The notes: generated by a model from the sequence alone, not told the origin. Positions 43,818-56,636 are shown, numbered from the stretch's first letter. The stretch is DNA of 64,000 nucleotides from Micromonospora inositola (GCF_900090285.1 NZ_LT607754.1:3746001-3810000); one strand, 5' to 3'. Numbers and translations are program-made.

Positions 43818-45389
43818 TTGGACGGCAGCGAAACCGGCTGGGGTCGGCAGGCTGAGCCGGCACCGCGGTGGCGGGCGCTGCTCGACCGGGCCCGCCTCGG
43901 CGGCCGCGGCGCGGAGCACGCCGAGGCCGACCGCCGCGCCGAGGAGCCCCCGGCGCCGCCTCCCGAGTCGCTGCCCCGGCACGGCGCGGGCAACGGCTGG
44001 TCCGGGCGGGCGCCGGCGATCGGGCATCCCGCCGAGCTGTCGTACGGCGCCGAGCCGGCCTACCGCGTCGAGGCGACCTACCGGGTCGAGCCGGCCTACC
44101 GCGTCGACCCCGGGTACCAGGCCGAGCCCAGCTACCGGGCCGAGCCGTCCCAGCCGCCGGAGCCCGGCTACGCCGCCGAGCCGCCCTACCGGGCGGAGCC
44201 GTCGTACCGGGCGGAGCCGTCGTACCGGGCGGAGCCGTCGTACCGGGCGGAGCCGTCGTACCGGGCGGAGCCGTCGTACCGGGCGGAGCCGTCGTACCCG
44301 GCGGAGCCCGAACCGGGCCAGCCCGACCGGGAGCCGCACCGGGGGTCCGCCTCCGTCGAGTCCCGCTACGCGGTCCTGGACCACGGCTACCGGCACGAGC
44401 CCTCGTCGGTCGAGTCCCGGTACGCCCTGCTGGACAACGGCGGCTACCGGCCGGAGACGTACCCGCCGCCGGAGCCGGTCGCCCCGACGCCGGCCGCGTA
44501 CCAGCAGCCGGCGATCGCCGACTCCTACCCGGCCCGGATCGAGCCGGCCCGCGTCGAGTGGCGGGCTCCCGCCCCGGAGAGCGAGCTGGACCGGGCCGCC
44601 GGGGTGCTCCGCCGCGAGCTGGGCACCCCCCGGGTGCTCGCCTTCGCCAATCCGAAGGGTGGGGTGCACAAGACCACCGCCACCGTGCTCGCCGCCGCCT
44701 CCGTGGGCAGCGTCCGCGGGCGCGGGGTGCTCGCCTGGGACGACAACGAGCTGCGCGGCACCCTCGGCCTGCGCGCCGGCAGCGCCCGGCACGCCCGGAC
44801 CATCCGGCACCTGGTCCACGACCTCGCCCAGATCGAGATCCTGGAGGGCGCCGCCCTGCTGGAACACCTCGACGACTACCTGCGGCACGCCTCCGACGGC
44901 TCGTACGACGTGCTGGCCGGGGAGGAGAGCCCCCGGTTCGCCCAGCGCCTGGACCAGTTCACCGTCAAGCGGGTGCTGGAGCTGCTGCGGCGCACCCACG
45001 ACGTGGTCTGCGTGGACACCGGCAACAACGTGGAGAGCCCGAACTGGCGTACCGTCATGCAGGCCGCCGACCAGCTCGTGGTGACCACCGTGCCGCGCGA
45101 GGACGCCGCGTTCAGCGCGGACTGGATGCTCGACCTGCTGCACGAGGTGGGGATGGGGGAGCTGGCCGACAACGCGGTCACCCTGATCTCCTGCCCGACG
45201 CCGGGCCGCACCTCGCTGCAGGACGACCTGGAGCGGCACTTCGCCACCCGGACCCGGGCGGTCGCCGTGGTGCCGTACGACCCGGCGCTGGAGACCGGCT
45301 CCTCGATCGAGTACCACCAGCTCCAGCCGGAGACCCGGCAGGCGTGGCTCAAGGCCGCCGCGGTGATGCTGGAGCCGTTCGCCCGCTGA
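43818..45389 (+). CDS. ParA/MinD-like ATPase with a tandem-repeat N-terminal region
   Basis: A 523-residue protein. The first 245 residues are disordered and dominated by repeats of the type (P/S)-Y-R-A-E-P, encoded by the 18-nt DNA repeats at 44181-44306. The C-terminal half is a ParA/MinD-type P-loop ATPase: the deviant Walker A reads NPKGGVHKTTA (about 279), with His where Gly is usual; Walker B is VVCVDTGNN and a switch-like VVTTVPREDAAF follows. No parB partner is next to it, so plasmid or chromosome segregation is not implied. The TTG at 43818 has GGGGAGGGCGAG upstream. Confidence 0.8.
   Translation: MDGSETGWGRQAEPAPRWRALLDRARLGGRGAEHAEADRRAEEPPAPPPESLPRHGAGNGWSGRAPAIGHPAELSYGAEPAYRVEATYRVEPAYRVDPGYQAEPSYRAEPSQPPEPGYAAEPPYRAEPSYRAEPSYRAEPSYRAEPSYRAEPSYRAEPSYPAEPEPGQPDREPHRGSASVESRYAVLDHGYRHEPSSVESRYALLDNGGYRPETYPPPEPVAPTPAAYQQPAIADSYPARIEPARVEWRAPAPESELDRAAGVLRRELGTPRVLAFANPKGGVHKTTATVLAAASVGSVRGRGVLAWDDNELRGTLGLRAGSARHARTIRHLVHDLAQIEILEGAALLEHLDDYLRHASDGSYDVLAGEESPRFAQRLDQFTVKRVLELLRRTHDVVCVDTGNNVESPNWRTVMQAADQLVVTTVPREDAAFSADWMLDLLHEVGMGELADNAVTLISCPTPGRTSLQDDLERHFATRTRAVAVVPYDPALETGSSIEYHQLQPETRQAWLKAAAVMLEPFAR
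44181..44306 (+). repeat. 18-nt coding tandem repeat, seven units
   Basis: Five identical units of CCGTCGTACCGGGCGGAG (44199-44288) are flanked by one variant unit on each side (44181-44198 and 44289-44306). Each encodes PSYRAE or a close variant within the ParA-like protein. Perfect identity over five units shows recent expansion, and copy number is likely to vary between strains. Confidence 0.95.
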
Positions 45390-45436
45390 CCGCCACCGCC
45401 GCCCCACGGCGGTCCGGCTCCTGAGAGGATCATCGG

Positions 45437-46384
45437 GTGAGTTCGGACACCCCTGACCCCGAGCGGGCCGCGCACCGGCCCGGCGAGCCCGGTCGCGCCG
45501 GGCCGGAGCCCTGGCCCGAGCAGCCGGCCGTCGACCCACCCGCCGGCCTGCCGGTGCCGGCCGGCACCCCGGCCGGCGCGCCCGGCGCCGACCCGTTCGG
45601 CTGGGCCGGCCCGGGAGCCGAGCACCGCCCGGCGACGGTCGCCGGGTCCGCCGTGACCGCCCGGCCCGCCCGCGGGGTCCGCCGGGCCGTCGGGCTGACC
45701 CTGGGGATCGCGCTCCTGCTCACCGTCCTGGGCGCCCCGCTGGGGCTGCTCTGGGCGGCCGTCGCGCCCGACATCCCGGTGGTGAAGACCGCCGAGGGGG
45801 CGATCTACGCCACGCCCCAGCCGGAGCAGCCGATCGCCGCCGACGGCTGGTTCAGCCTGCTCGGCCTCGGCTTCGGCATGCTCGCCGCGATCGCCCTGTG
45901 GTTCCTGCTGCGCCGCCGCCGTGGCCCGGTCGGACTGCTCGCCGGCGCGCTGGGCGGCCTCGGTGCGGCGGTGGTGGCCTGGCAGCTCGGCCGGCGGATC
46001 GGGCTGTCGACCTACCAGCGGCTGCTGGACACCGCGCCCGACGGGCGGCCCTTCACCAAGCCGGCCGACCTGCGGGCTGGGGGCGTGGACTGGCTCCTCG
46101 GCGTGCTGCCGGTGCCGCACGGCAACCTGCTGCTGCCCGCGTTCGGCGCCGCCGTGACGTACACCCTGCTGGCCGGCTGGTCCCGCTGGCCGTCGCTGCG
46201 CCCGGAGCCGGAGCCGTACGCGGACTGGCCGCCGCCGGCCGGGGGGACCGGCGGCCGGGGCGTCGGCCCGGCGGAGGGGCTCGGTTCGGCGGAAGGGCTC
46301 AGTTCGGCGCCGGGGGACCGGCCAGCTCGCCCAGCGGCACCGGAACCGCCCGGACCTGGCGCAGCAGAGCCGCCTCCCGGTTGA
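45437..46384 (+). CDS. DUF2567 family membrane protein
   Basis: A 315-residue protein. A disordered Pro/Ala-rich N-terminus (about 75 residues) precedes four membrane helices (about 82-105, 138-155, 160-178 and 230-250). ALLLTVLGAPLGLLWAAVAP and the periplasmic GLSTYQRLLDTAPDGRPFTKPADLR fit the actinobacterial DUF2567 family; function unknown. The GTG at 45437 lies 6 nt after GAGGAT, a possible leaderless -10. The last 28 codons overlap the 3' end of the convergent minus-strand gene. Confidence 0.75.
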   Translation: MSSDTPDPERAAHRPGEPGRAGPEPWPEQPAVDPPAGLPVPAGTPAGAPGADPFGWAGPGAEHRPATVAGSAVTARPARGVRRAVGLTLGIALLLTVLGAPLGLLWAAVAPDIPVVKTAEGAIYATPQPEQPIAADGWFSLLGLGFGMLAAIALWFLLRRRRGPVGLLAGALGGLGAAVVAWQLGRRIGLSTYQRLLDTAPDGRPFTKPADLRAGGVDWLLGVLPVPHGNLLLPAFGAAVTYTLLAGWSRWPSLRPEPEPYADWPPPAGGTGGRGVGPAEGLGSAEGLSSAPGDRPARPAAPEPPGPGAAEPPPG

Positions 46385-47003
46385 GCAGCCGCAGCTCGGC
46401 GCGGAGCCGGCCGGCGGTGTCGTCGATGGCGAGCAGCCGCTGGCGGTCGGCGACGGTCAGCGCGGCCGTGGCCGCGACCAGGTGCGACAGCACCGTCGGG
46501 TCCTCCGGCAGCTGCTCGGAGATCTCCTGCGGGTCCGGCCGGATCAGCCCCAGGTACTGCCGGAAGACCGAGATCACCCGGGCGGCGAGCAGGTCGGCGA
46601 CCTCGTCGGTGCCGGCCGGCTCGGGCAGCCACTCCACGTCGGCCGTCAGGTACGGCGCCGAGCGGTCGTCCACGTCGGCGATCCGGAACCGCCGCCGGCC
46701 GACCGTGACGATGTCGAAACCGCCGTCGGCCAGCTCGGTGACCTGCCGCAGCTCGGCGGTGCAGCCCACCTCGTGCAGCGTCACGTCCCCGGCGCCGGGC
46801 GTCGGCCGGCCGGGCGACCCGGCCGGGGCCACCTCCCAGCCGGCCTGGATCGCCACCACGCCGAACTCGCGGGGCGCCCCTTCGGGCAGCCCGACCAGGT
46901 GTCGCACCAGCTCCCGGTAGCGCTCCTCGAAGATGTGCAGCGGCAGCACCAGCCCCGGGAAGAGCACCGTCCCGAGCGGAAACACCGGCAGCCGCGCAGT
47001 CAC
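46299..47003 (-). CDS. Lon N-terminal (substrate-binding) domain protein
   Basis: A 234-residue protein consisting of a Lon-type PUA-like domain without ATPase or protease parts. [30 protein letters not shown] is the hallmark opening (residues 4-33), followed by GVVAIQAG and [10 protein letters not shown]. Stand-alone proteins of this kind are widespread in actinobacteria, with unknown targets. The GTG at 47003 lies 6 nt after a TACGCT box on the minus strand. Its last 86 nt overlap the DUF2567 gene in the opposite direction. Confidence 0.88.
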   Translation of the reverse strand: MTARLPVFPLGTVLFPGLVLPLHIFEERYRELVRHLVGLPEGAPREFGVVAIQAGWEVAPAGSPGRPTPGAGDVTLHEVGCTAELRQVTELADGGFDIVTVGRRRFRIADVDDRSAPYLTADVEWLPEPAGTDEVADLLAARVISVFRQYLGLIRPDPQEISEQLPEDPTVLSHLVAATAALTVADRQRLLAIDDTAGRLRAELRLLNREAALLRQVRAVPVPLGELAGPPAPN

Positions 47004-47015
47004 GCGTCGAGCGTA
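47004..47015 (-). promoter_or_regulatory. -10 box of the Lon-domain gene, leaderless spacing
   Basis: On the minus strand TACGCT (47010-47015) lies 6 nt before the GTG start at 47003. Confidence 0.5.
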
Positions 47016-47094
47016 TCCCGATCACGGCCCGGCGGCGTGTCCCGGCTCACCGTCCCGGCGTGCGGGCGGCGGGGTCCGCTCCGGACCCGAGGCC

Positions 47095-47107
47095 TAGACT
47101 CGCAAGG
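47095..47107 (+). promoter_or_regulatory. -10 box of the his operon, leaderless spacing
   Basis: TAGACT (47095-47100) is followed by 7 nt and the GTG of hisD at 47108, so the his transcript should start on the initiation codon. That leaves no room for a leader-peptide attenuator. No strong -35 box is visible. Confidence 0.6.
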
Positions 47108-50107
<3,000 letters not shown>

Positions 50108-50108
<1 letters not shown>

Positions 50109-50266
50109 TGGGGACGGTGCTGTTGATCCTGGCGGGCGTGCTGGTCGGCGGGACCTGGTCGTTGCACAAGCAGGGCGCCCCGCGGTTCGCGGTGGTGGTC
50201 ACCGGGCTGCTCGCCGCGCTGGCCACGGTCGGCGGGCTGCTCTGGCACCTGCCCGGGGAGGGCTGA
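50108..50266 (+). CDS. Small two-helix membrane protein inside the his operon
   Basis: A 52-residue frame fills the hisB-hisH gap exactly: its ATG overlaps the hisB stop (TGATG) and its TGA overlaps the hisH ATG (TGATG). The product has two hydrophobic segments (MGTVLLILAGVLVGGTW and VVVTGLLAALATVGGLLW) joined by a short polar turn. I do not recognise a function. The double one-base overlap shows it is translated as part of the operon. A cofactor-like role at the membrane is only speculation. Confidence 0.75.
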
Positions 50267-50889
50267 TGAGCAAGCGGATCGTGGTGCTCGACTACGGTTC
50301 GGGCAACCTGCGCTCGGCCGAGCGCGCCCTGGAGCGGGCCGGCGCGGACGTCACGGTGACCGACGACCTGGCCGCCGCCGCCGAGGCGGAGGGCCTGGTC
50401 GTGCCGGGGGTGGGCGCGTTCGCCGCGTGCATGGCGGGGATCGAGGCGCTCGGCGCCGGCCCGGTCATCGCCGAGCGGGTGGGAGCCGGCCGGCCGGTGT
50501 TGGGCATCTGCGTCGGCATGCAGGTGCTCTTCGAGCACGGTGACGAGCACGGCGTGGTGACCAAGGGCCTCGGGCTGCTGCCCGGCGGGGTGACGAAGCT
50601 GCCCGCCGAGCGGCTGCCCCACATCGGCTGGAACACGGTGCGCGCGCCGCAGGGCTCGGTGCTCTTCGCCGGCCTGCCCGCGGACAGCCGGTTCTACTTC
50701 GTCCACTCGTACGGGGTGAACGACGTGGCCGGGCTGGCCGCCGCGGGCGCGAAGGTGACCACCGCGCATCACGGCACCGACTTCGTCGCGGCCGTCGAGC
50801 GGGGCCCGCTGTCGGCCGCCCAGTTCCACCCGGAGAAGTCGGCGGACACCGGCGCCGCGCTGCTGCGCAACTGGCTCACCACACTGTGA
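50266..50889 (+). CDS. hisH: Imidazole glycerol phosphate synthase, glutaminase subunit HisH
   Basis: A 207-residue class I amidotransferase that supplies ammonia to HisF. The nucleophile is Cys82 in LGICVGMQVLFE, the oxyanion strand is PGVGAF, and the catalytic His and Glu are in AAQFHPEKS. HisF, its partner, is encoded 3.6 kb downstream rather than adjacent. Confidence 0.96.
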   Translation: MSKRIVVLDYGSGNLRSAERALERAGADVTVTDDLAAAAEAEGLVVPGVGAFAACMAGIEALGAGPVIAERVGAGRPVLGICVGMQVLFEHGDEHGVVTKGLGLLPGGVTKLPAERLPHIGWNTVRAPQGSVLFAGLPADSRFYFVHSYGVNDVAGLAAAGAKVTTAHHGTDFVAAVERGPLSAAQFHPEKSADTGAALLRNWLTTL

Positions 50890-50896
50890 GCGCGAG

Positions 50897-51220
50897 GTGA
50901 GCAAGGAGCGGGCCCGGCGCCGGACGGCCCGTCAGGCCGAGCTGGCGGCCGAACGCGCCGTCCGGCGCCGCCGGGTGGCCCGCCGGGAGCGCCGCCGCGC
51001 CGTCGTACGCCGGCTGACGCCGACGGTGCGGCGGGGGCGCAACGGCCGGTTGGCCCGGCACACCCGGGGCGAGCGGGCCGCGATCGTGCTGCTCACCGGG
51101 GCGACGCTGGCCATGATCTGGTATTTCGTCGACGACCTGGCGCTGCGGCTGGCGTTGGTCGTGTTGTTACTGCTGGTCCTGCCGGCGATCGTGGTGATCG
51201 CCCTGGACCGTCGTACCTGA
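50897..51220 (+). CDS. Small basic membrane protein between hisH and priA
   Basis: A 107-residue protein. The first 60 residues are extremely basic (over a third Arg), for example [17 protein letters not shown]. Two membrane helices follow (about 61-78 and 82-103), close together, with a two-residue basic end. No known family is apparent. It lies 7 nt after hisH and 16 nt before priA on the same strand, so it is co-transcribed with the his genes. The GTG at 50897 follows GCGAGGTGAGCAAGG-type purine-rich sequence. Confidence 0.7.
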   Translation: MSKERARRRTARQAELAAERAVRRRRVARRERRRAVVRRLTPTVRRGRNGRLARHTRGERAAIVLLTGATLAMIWYFVDDLALRLALVVLLLLVLPAIVVIALDRRT

Positions 51221-51236
51221 AGCGAGGAGAAGAGCG

Positions 51237-51965
51237 TTGAGCCTCATCCTGTTGCCCGCCGTGGACGTCGCCGACGGCCAGGCCGTCCGGCTCGTGCAGG
51301 GCGCCGCCGGTAGTGAGACCACCTACGGCGACCCGCTCGAGGCCGCGCTGGCCTGGCAGTCCGACGGCGCGGAGTGGATCCACCTGGTCGACCTGGACGC
51401 GGCGTTCGGCCGGGGCACCAACGCGCACCTGCTCGCCGAGGTGGTCCGGCAGCTCGACGTGAAGGTCGAGCTCTCCGGCGGCATCCGGGACGACGAGTCG
51501 CTGCACGCGGCGCTGGGTACCGGCGCGGCCCGGGTCAACATCGGCACCGCCGCGCTGGAGGACCCCGAGTGGTGTGACCGGGTCTGCGGGGAGTACGGCG
51601 ACCGGGTGGCGATCGGGCTGGACGTGCGCGGTCGTACCCTCTCCGCGCGGGGCTGGACCCGCGACGGCGGTGACCTGTACGAGGTGCTGGAGCGGCTCGA
51701 CAAGGCCGGCGCCTCCCGCTACGTGGTGACCGACATCACCAAGGACGGCACGATGCGCGGGCCGAACCTGGACCTGCTCCGCGAGGTCTGCTCCCGGACC
51801 GACGCCCCGGTGATCGCCTCCGGCGGCGTGTCCACCCTGGACGACCTGCGGGCGCTGGCCACTCTGGAGCCGGTCGGGGTGGAGGGCGTGATTACCGGCA
51901 AGGCGCTCTACGCCGGCGCGTTCACGGTCGCCGAGGCGCTGGCCACGCTGCGGGACGCGGCGTGA
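51237..51965 (+). CDS. priA: PriA: bifunctional HisA/TrpF isomerase
   Basis: A 242-residue (beta-alpha)8 barrel. In actinobacteria lacking trpF this enzyme isomerises both ProFAR (histidine) and PRA (tryptophan). Catalytic residues line up as Asp10 (PAVDVADG) and Asp170 ([13 protein letters not shown]), with Arg18 and Trp140 ([10 protein letters not shown]), the PriA-type substrate-switching residues. The TTG at 51237 has GGAGAAGAG upstream. The stop overlaps ridA (GTGA). Dual function is inferred from these residues and the lineage; trpF cannot be checked within the window. Confidence 0.92.
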   Translation: MSLILLPAVDVADGQAVRLVQGAAGSETTYGDPLEAALAWQSDGAEWIHLVDLDAAFGRGTNAHLLAEVVRQLDVKVELSGGIRDDESLHAALGTGAARVNIGTAALEDPEWCDRVCGEYGDRVAIGLDVRGRTLSARGWTRDGGDLYEVLERLDKAGASRYVVTDITKDGTMRGPNLDLLREVCSRTDAPVIASGGVSTLDDLRALATLEPVGVEGVITGKALYAGAFTVAEALATLRDAA

Positions 51966-52375
51966 CCACGGTGGCGGGCGACGGCGCGGCCGTCACCCGG
52001 CTCGGCTCCGGTGGGCCGTGGGAGGCCGTCTACGGCTATGCGCGGGTGGTCCGGGCGGGAAACCTGGCCTGGACGGCAGGGTGCACGTCCACCGTCGACG
52101 GCCGGGTGGCGCACCCCGGGGACGCCGCGGCGCAGACCGCCCAGGCGTTGCGGATCGGCCTGGACGCGCTCGCCGAGGTGGGTGCCGAGCCGGGTGACGT
52201 GGTCCGGACCCGGATGTACGTGACGGACCGCAGCCACGCCGATGAGGTGGGGCGGGCGCACAACGCGGTCTTCGGCGCGGTCCGTCCGGCCGCCACCATG
52301 GTGGTGGTCGCCGGGCTGATCGACCCCGAACTGCTGGTCGAGGTCGAGTTGGAGGCCTGGCTCGGCGACCGGTGA
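51962..52375 (+). CDS. RidA/YjgF-family protein
   Basis: A 137-residue RidA-type protein. [22 protein letters not shown] and the C-terminal [20 protein letters not shown] match the family, including the Arg that binds the carboxylate of 2-aminoacrylate-type intermediates. RidA proteins deaminate reactive imines made by PLP enzymes; a different substrate is possible here. It is coupled to priA by a GTGA overlap. Confidence 0.88.
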   Translation: MTTVAGDGAAVTRLGSGGPWEAVYGYARVVRAGNLAWTAGCTSTVDGRVAHPGDAAAQTAQALRIGLDALAEVGAEPGDVVRTRMYVTDRSHADEVGRAHNAVFGAVRPAATMVVVAGLIDPELLVEVELEAWLGDR

Positions 52376-52420
52376 GCCCGGCCGTCCCGGTGTGGTGGCG
52401 GCCACGTCATGCTCAGATCG

Positions 52421-52456
52421 GTTGTGCACAACTTAATTGCACGCTACGGTTTGGAC
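52421..52456 (+). promoter_or_regulatory. ohrR promoter with OhrR-type operator
   Basis: TTGTGC (52422-52427), a 17-nt spacer and TACGGT (52445-52450) lie 6 nt before the GTG at 52457. The perfect palindrome GTTGTGCACAAC (52421-52432) covers the -35 box, and TTAATTGCACGC follows as a second, imperfect half. This layout fits autorepression by OhrR. Confidence 0.75.
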
Positions 52457-52903
52457 GTGACCGATGATCTGGTGCTGCGCCGGCAGGTGTGCTTCGCCCT
52501 CTACGCGGCGTCGCGCGCCCTCACCGACGTCTACCGGCCCATCCTCGACGAGCACGGGCTGACCTACCCGCAGTACCTGGTGCTGCTGGTGCTCTGGGAG
52601 CGCGGCGACGAGGCCCCCACGGTCTCCGAGCTCGGCGCCCAGCTCCGGCTCGACTCCGGCACCCTCTCCCCGCTGCTCAAGCGTCTGGAGGCGGCGGGCC
52701 TGGTGGTCCGCAGCCGCTCGGCGCGCGACGAGCGCCGGGTGGAGGTGGGCCTCACCGAGCGGGGTCGGGACCTGCGGCAGCGGATGGACGACGTGCCGCT
52801 GCGGGTCGCCCGCGCCACCGGCCTCACCGAGGCCGAGCTGATCGGGCTGCGCGACACCCTCACCCGGGTCACCGAGACGATCCACCGACAGAAGGAGCAG
52901 TGA
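52457..52903 (+). CDS. ohrR: Organic hydroperoxide sensor OhrR (MarR family)
   Basis: A 148-residue MarR-type repressor. Cys12 in [15 protein letters not shown] is the peroxide-sensing Cys near the N-terminus, with Tyr16 and the later Tyr pair positioned as in OhrR. The winged helix-turn-helix covers [34 protein letters not shown]. The GTG at 52457 is chosen: an in-frame ATG at 52409 is upstream of the promoter and inside the operator region. The target ohr starts 4 nt downstream. Confidence 0.92.
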   Translation: MTDDLVLRRQVCFALYAASRALTDVYRPILDEHGLTYPQYLVLLVLWERGDEAPTVSELGAQLRLDSGTLSPLLKRLEAAGLVVRSRSARDERRVEVGLTERGRDLRQRMDDVPLRVARATGLTEAELIGLRDTLTRVTETIHRQKEQ

Positions 52904-52907
52904 CATC

Positions 52908-53339
52908 ATGCAGGTGCTCTACACCGCCTCCGCCCGCGCCACCGGCGACGGTCGGGACGGCCACGTCCGCACCTCGGACGGCACGTTCGAGCTGGACCTG
53001 GCGATCCCGAAGGAGATGGGCGGCGCCGGCGGCGCGGCCAACCCGGAGCAGCTCTTCGCCGCCGGCTACGCGGCCTGCTTCCACTCCGCCCTGCGGCTGG
53101 TCGCCCGCAAGGCCAAGGCCGACGTCAGCGGCTCGGTCGTCGAGGCCGAGGTGGGCATCGGCCCGAACGGCAGCGGCGGCTTCGGCCTGACCGTCGCCCT
53201 CGTGGTGGACCTGCCCGCCGTCGAGCGCGCCGTCGCCGAGCAGTTGGTCGAGGCCGCCCACCAGGTCTGCCCGTACTCGAACGCCACCCGTGGCAACATC
53301 GAGGTCGCCCTCACCGTCCGCGAGGCCGCGTCGGCCTGA
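52908..53339 (+). CDS. ohr: Organic hydroperoxide resistance peroxidase Ohr
   Basis: A 143-residue OsmC-family thiol peroxidase that reduces organic hydroperoxides. The redox pair is Cys57 (YAACFHSAL) and Cys121 (HQVCPYSNATRGN), with Arg21 and Glu48 completing the active site. It follows ohrR by 4 nt, and both are probably made from the OhrR-controlled promoter at 52421-52456. Confidence 0.95.
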   Translation: MQVLYTASARATGDGRDGHVRTSDGTFELDLAIPKEMGGAGGAANPEQLFAAGYAACFHSALRLVARKAKADVSGSVVEAEVGIGPNGSGGFGLTVALVVDLPAVERAVAEQLVEAAHQVCPYSNATRGNIEVALTVREAASA

Positions 53340-53385
53340 GCGCCGCCGACAGCCCGGACCCTCGCGTACGAAAGGACGAACTCCC

Positions 53386-54384
<999 letters not shown>

Positions 54385-54446
54385 CCCGGAACTCGTTCAC
54401 GGCGGTCGGCCCGCGTCGGGCCGGCCGCCGTGCCGTACGCGTTGGA

Positions 54447-54458
54447 TAGGCTCGCGAC
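54447..54458 (+). promoter_or_regulatory. -10 box of hisF, leaderless spacing
   Basis: TAGGCT (54447-54452) lies 6 nt before the hisF ATG at 54459. It gives hisF its own promoter, as needed after the ohr insert. Confidence 0.55.
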
Positions 54459-55226
54459 ATGACGGTGGCGGTACGGGTGATCCCGTGTCTGGACGTGGAC
54501 GCCGGGCGGGTGGTCAAGGGGGTCAACTTCCTCGACCTGCGCGACGCCGGTGACCCGGTGGAGCTCGCGGCGGCGTACGACCGCGCGGGCGCGGACGAGC
54601 TGACCTTCCTCGACGTCACCGCCTCCTCCAGCGACCGGGGGACCATGCTCGACGTGGTCCGCCGCACCGCCGAGTCGGTCTTCATCCCGCTGACCGTCGG
54701 CGGCGGCGTACGCCAGGTCGCCGACGTCGACACGCTGCTGCGCGCGGGCGCGGACAAGGTTGGCGTGAACACCGCCGCGATCGCCCGACCGGAGCTGATC
54801 GCCGAGATCGCGGACCGGTTCGGCCGGCAGGTGCTGGTGCTCTCGCTCGACGTCCGGAGGGCGCCGGCCGGCACCACCGCAAGCGGCTTCGAGGTGACCA
54901 CCCACGGCGGTCGTCGGGGCACCGGCATCGACGCCGTCGAGTGGGCGCGGCGCGGCGCGGAGCTGGGCGCCGGGGAGATCCTGCTGAACTCGATGGACGC
55001 CGACGGCACCAAGGCGGGCTTCGACCTGGCGCTGATCCAGGCGGTCCGCGCGGTGGTCGACGTGCCGGTGATCGCCAGCGGCGGCGCCGGCGAGGTGGCG
55101 CACTTTCCGCCGGCGATCGGCGCGGGTGCCGACGCGGTGCTGGCGGCCAGCGTCTTCCACTTCGGCGAGCTGACCGTCGGCGAGGTCAAGGACGCCCTGC
55201 GCGGAGCCGGCCACCCGGTCCGCTGA
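54459..55226 (+). CDS. hisF: Imidazole glycerol phosphate synthase, cyclase subunit HisF
   Basis: A 255-residue (beta-alpha)8 barrel that closes the imidazole ring using ammonia from His[20 protein letters not shown] carries the catalytic Asp12, and [13 protein letters not shown] and [13 protein letters not shown] hold the two phosphate-binding loops. A short insertion after [18 protein letters not shown] is normal for actinobacterial HisF. It is separated from hisH by five genes and has its own -10 box. Confidence 0.96.
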   Translation: MTVAVRVIPCLDVDAGRVVKGVNFLDLRDAGDPVELAAAYDRAGADELTFLDVTASSSDRGTMLDVVRRTAESVFIPLTVGGGVRQVADVDTLLRAGADKVGVNTAAIARPELIAEIADRFGRQVLVLSLDVRRAPAGTTASGFEVTTHGGRRGTGIDAVEWARRGAELGAGEILLNSMDADGTKAGFDLALIQAVRAVVDVPVIASGGAGEVAHFPPAIGAGADAVLAASVFHFGELTVGEVKDALRGAGHPVR

Positions 55227-55259
55227 CCGCCACCGAGTTCGGGTCCGCCGGAGGCCGGG

Positions 55260-55721
55260 TCAGCCGCGGCCGGAGTGGCCCTCGGGGGAGCGGCGCGGGG
55301 CCGGGATCGAGCGGACCGCGTACTCCTGGACGGCGGCGGCGTGGTCGTCCTCGGCGAGGCTCCAGTCTGCGGTGCCCGGGGTGTGCCGACGGCTCAGCAC
55401 CGCCTGCACGGTTTCCACCGTGGTCGCCACCCCGGCGCTGGGCCGGGTGCGCCAGAGCCGCTCCCCGTCCGGCGTGATCCGGAACCAGCCGTCCGAGACG
55501 CTGACCAGCCCGGCGCCGGCCAGCCGGCGGACCGCGCCCTCCACCTCGTGCCGCTCGGGGATGGACTGGTTGAGGTGGTCGGCGGTGGAGAGCACGTCAG
55601 CCAGGCGCACGCCCTCGGGCCGTCGGGTCGAGGCCGACCGGCGGTGCCGACCGGCGCCGCTCGCGATGACCAGTGAGACGAAGATCCAGGCGTCGGTCCA
55701 GCGCCATCCGTTCTCCCCCAT
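55260..55721 (-). CDS. Small hypothetical protein with winged-helix-like region
   Basis: A 153-residue protein starting MGENGWRWTDAWIFVSLV, a motif I have seen at the start of a group of actinobacterial unknowns. Residues 38-85 (VRLADVLSTADHLNQSIPERHEVEGAVRRLAGAGLVSVSD, read in parts) look like a winged helix that could bind DNA or protein. The C-terminus is polar. No enzyme motif is visible. CATCAT lies 6 nt before the ATG and may be a leaderless -10. The gap upstream (55722-55949) shows no gene. Confidence 0.65.
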   Translation of the reverse strand: MGENGWRWTDAWIFVSLVIASGAGRHRRSASTRRPEGVRLADVLSTADHLNQSIPERHEVEGAVRRLAGAGLVSVSDGWFRITPDGERLWRTRPSAGVATTVETVQAVLSRRHTPGTADWSLAEDDHAAAVQEYAVRSIPAPRRSPEGHSGRG

Positions 55722-55949
55722 GCAGGAATGATGCCCGGCGTCGACGGCGGAGAAAACACCTGGTTTTCCGGTCGGACATCACCGCAGCTCACCGCGGGTC
55801 CGGGGGACCCCATCCGGTGGCGGTCGGCGCACCTCCGGTGACCCTGCGTGTCCGGAGACCTCCGTACCGGTCGGGGCGGGCTGGCCGCCGGGGGCGACCC
55901 GACGGGGGTGTGGGGCGGCGGCCGGGTGCCGGCCGCGCCGGGGGACCGG

Positions 55950-56636
55950 TCAGGCCGCCTCGGTCGCCGGGCCGGCGGGACCGGTCGCGCGGGCCACCGG
56001 GTCCAGGGTGGACGGCGCCGGCTCCGGAGCCGGGGTCACCGCGAAGAGCGGGATGAACACCTGGGCCAGCGGCCCGATGGCGAGCGCGTAGGCGACGGTG
56101 CCGACTCCGACGGTGCCGCCGAGCAGCCAGCCCAGCGCCAGCACGGTCACCTCGATGACCGTGCGGACCAGCCGGACGGACCGGCCCGGGCGGCGGGCGA
56201 CGTATCCGGTCATCAGGCCGTCGCGCGGGCCGGGGCCGAGCCGCGCGCCGAGGTAGAGGCCGGTGGCCGCGCCGTTGGCCACGATGCCGACGACCAGCAG
56301 TCCGATCCGTACCGGCAGCGGTGCGCCGGCCGGCAGCACCGTGAGAGTGGCGTCCACCACCAGGCCGATCACCACCACGTTGCTGACCGTGCCCAGGCCG
56401 GGGCGCTGCCGCAGCGGAATCCAGAGCAGCAGGACGAGGGCCCCGACCGCGATGGTGACCGTGCCGAAGGAGAGCCCGGTCTGCCCGGCGAGCCCCTGGT
56501 GGAACACGTCCCACGGGTCGAGCCCAAGTCCGGACCGGATCATCAGCGCCATGCTGACCCCGTAGAGGGCGAGCCCGACGTAGAGCTGGCTCAGCCGCCG
56601 GGCCGGCCGGTACCGGAGATTGCCAATCGCTGCCAT
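55950..56636 (-). CDS. YczE-type integral membrane protein
   Basis: A 228-residue membrane protein with five or six helices. RLSQLYVGLALYGVSMALMIRSGLGLDPWDVFHQGLA and GARLGPGPRDGLMTGYVARR are signatures of the YczE/YyaS/YitT-like family; transport or signalling roles are guesses. The ATG at 56636 lies 7 nt after the -10 box of a strong promoter (see 56637-56695). It is divergent from the MocR-type gene, a pairing known for YczR-YczE. Confidence 0.85.
   Translation of the reverse strand: MAAIGNLRYRPARRLSQLYVGLALYGVSMALMIRSGLGLDPWDVFHQGLAGQTGLSFGTVTIAVGALVLLLWIPLRQRPGLGTVSNVVVIGLVVDATLTVLPAGAPLPVRIGLLVVGIVANGAATGLYLGARLGPGPRDGLMTGYVARRPGRSVRLVRTVIEVTVLALGWLLGGTVGVGTVAYALAIGPLAQVFIPLFAVTPAPEPAPSTLDPVARATGPAGPATEAA

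Noticed and set aside
44181..44306. CRISPR-like repeat array
   Set aside because: Units are 18 nt, directly adjacent without spacers, and in frame inside a gene. It is a coding tandem repeat.
43818..45389. Plasmid- or chromosome-partition locus (parA)
   Set aside because: No parB, no parS-like repeats and no replication origin are nearby. The gene lies among housekeeping genes.
52409..52456. Upstream ATG as the start of ohrR
   Set aside because: It lies before the -35/-10 pair and its first codons would contain the operator. GTG 52457 fits the promoter and the family N-terminus.
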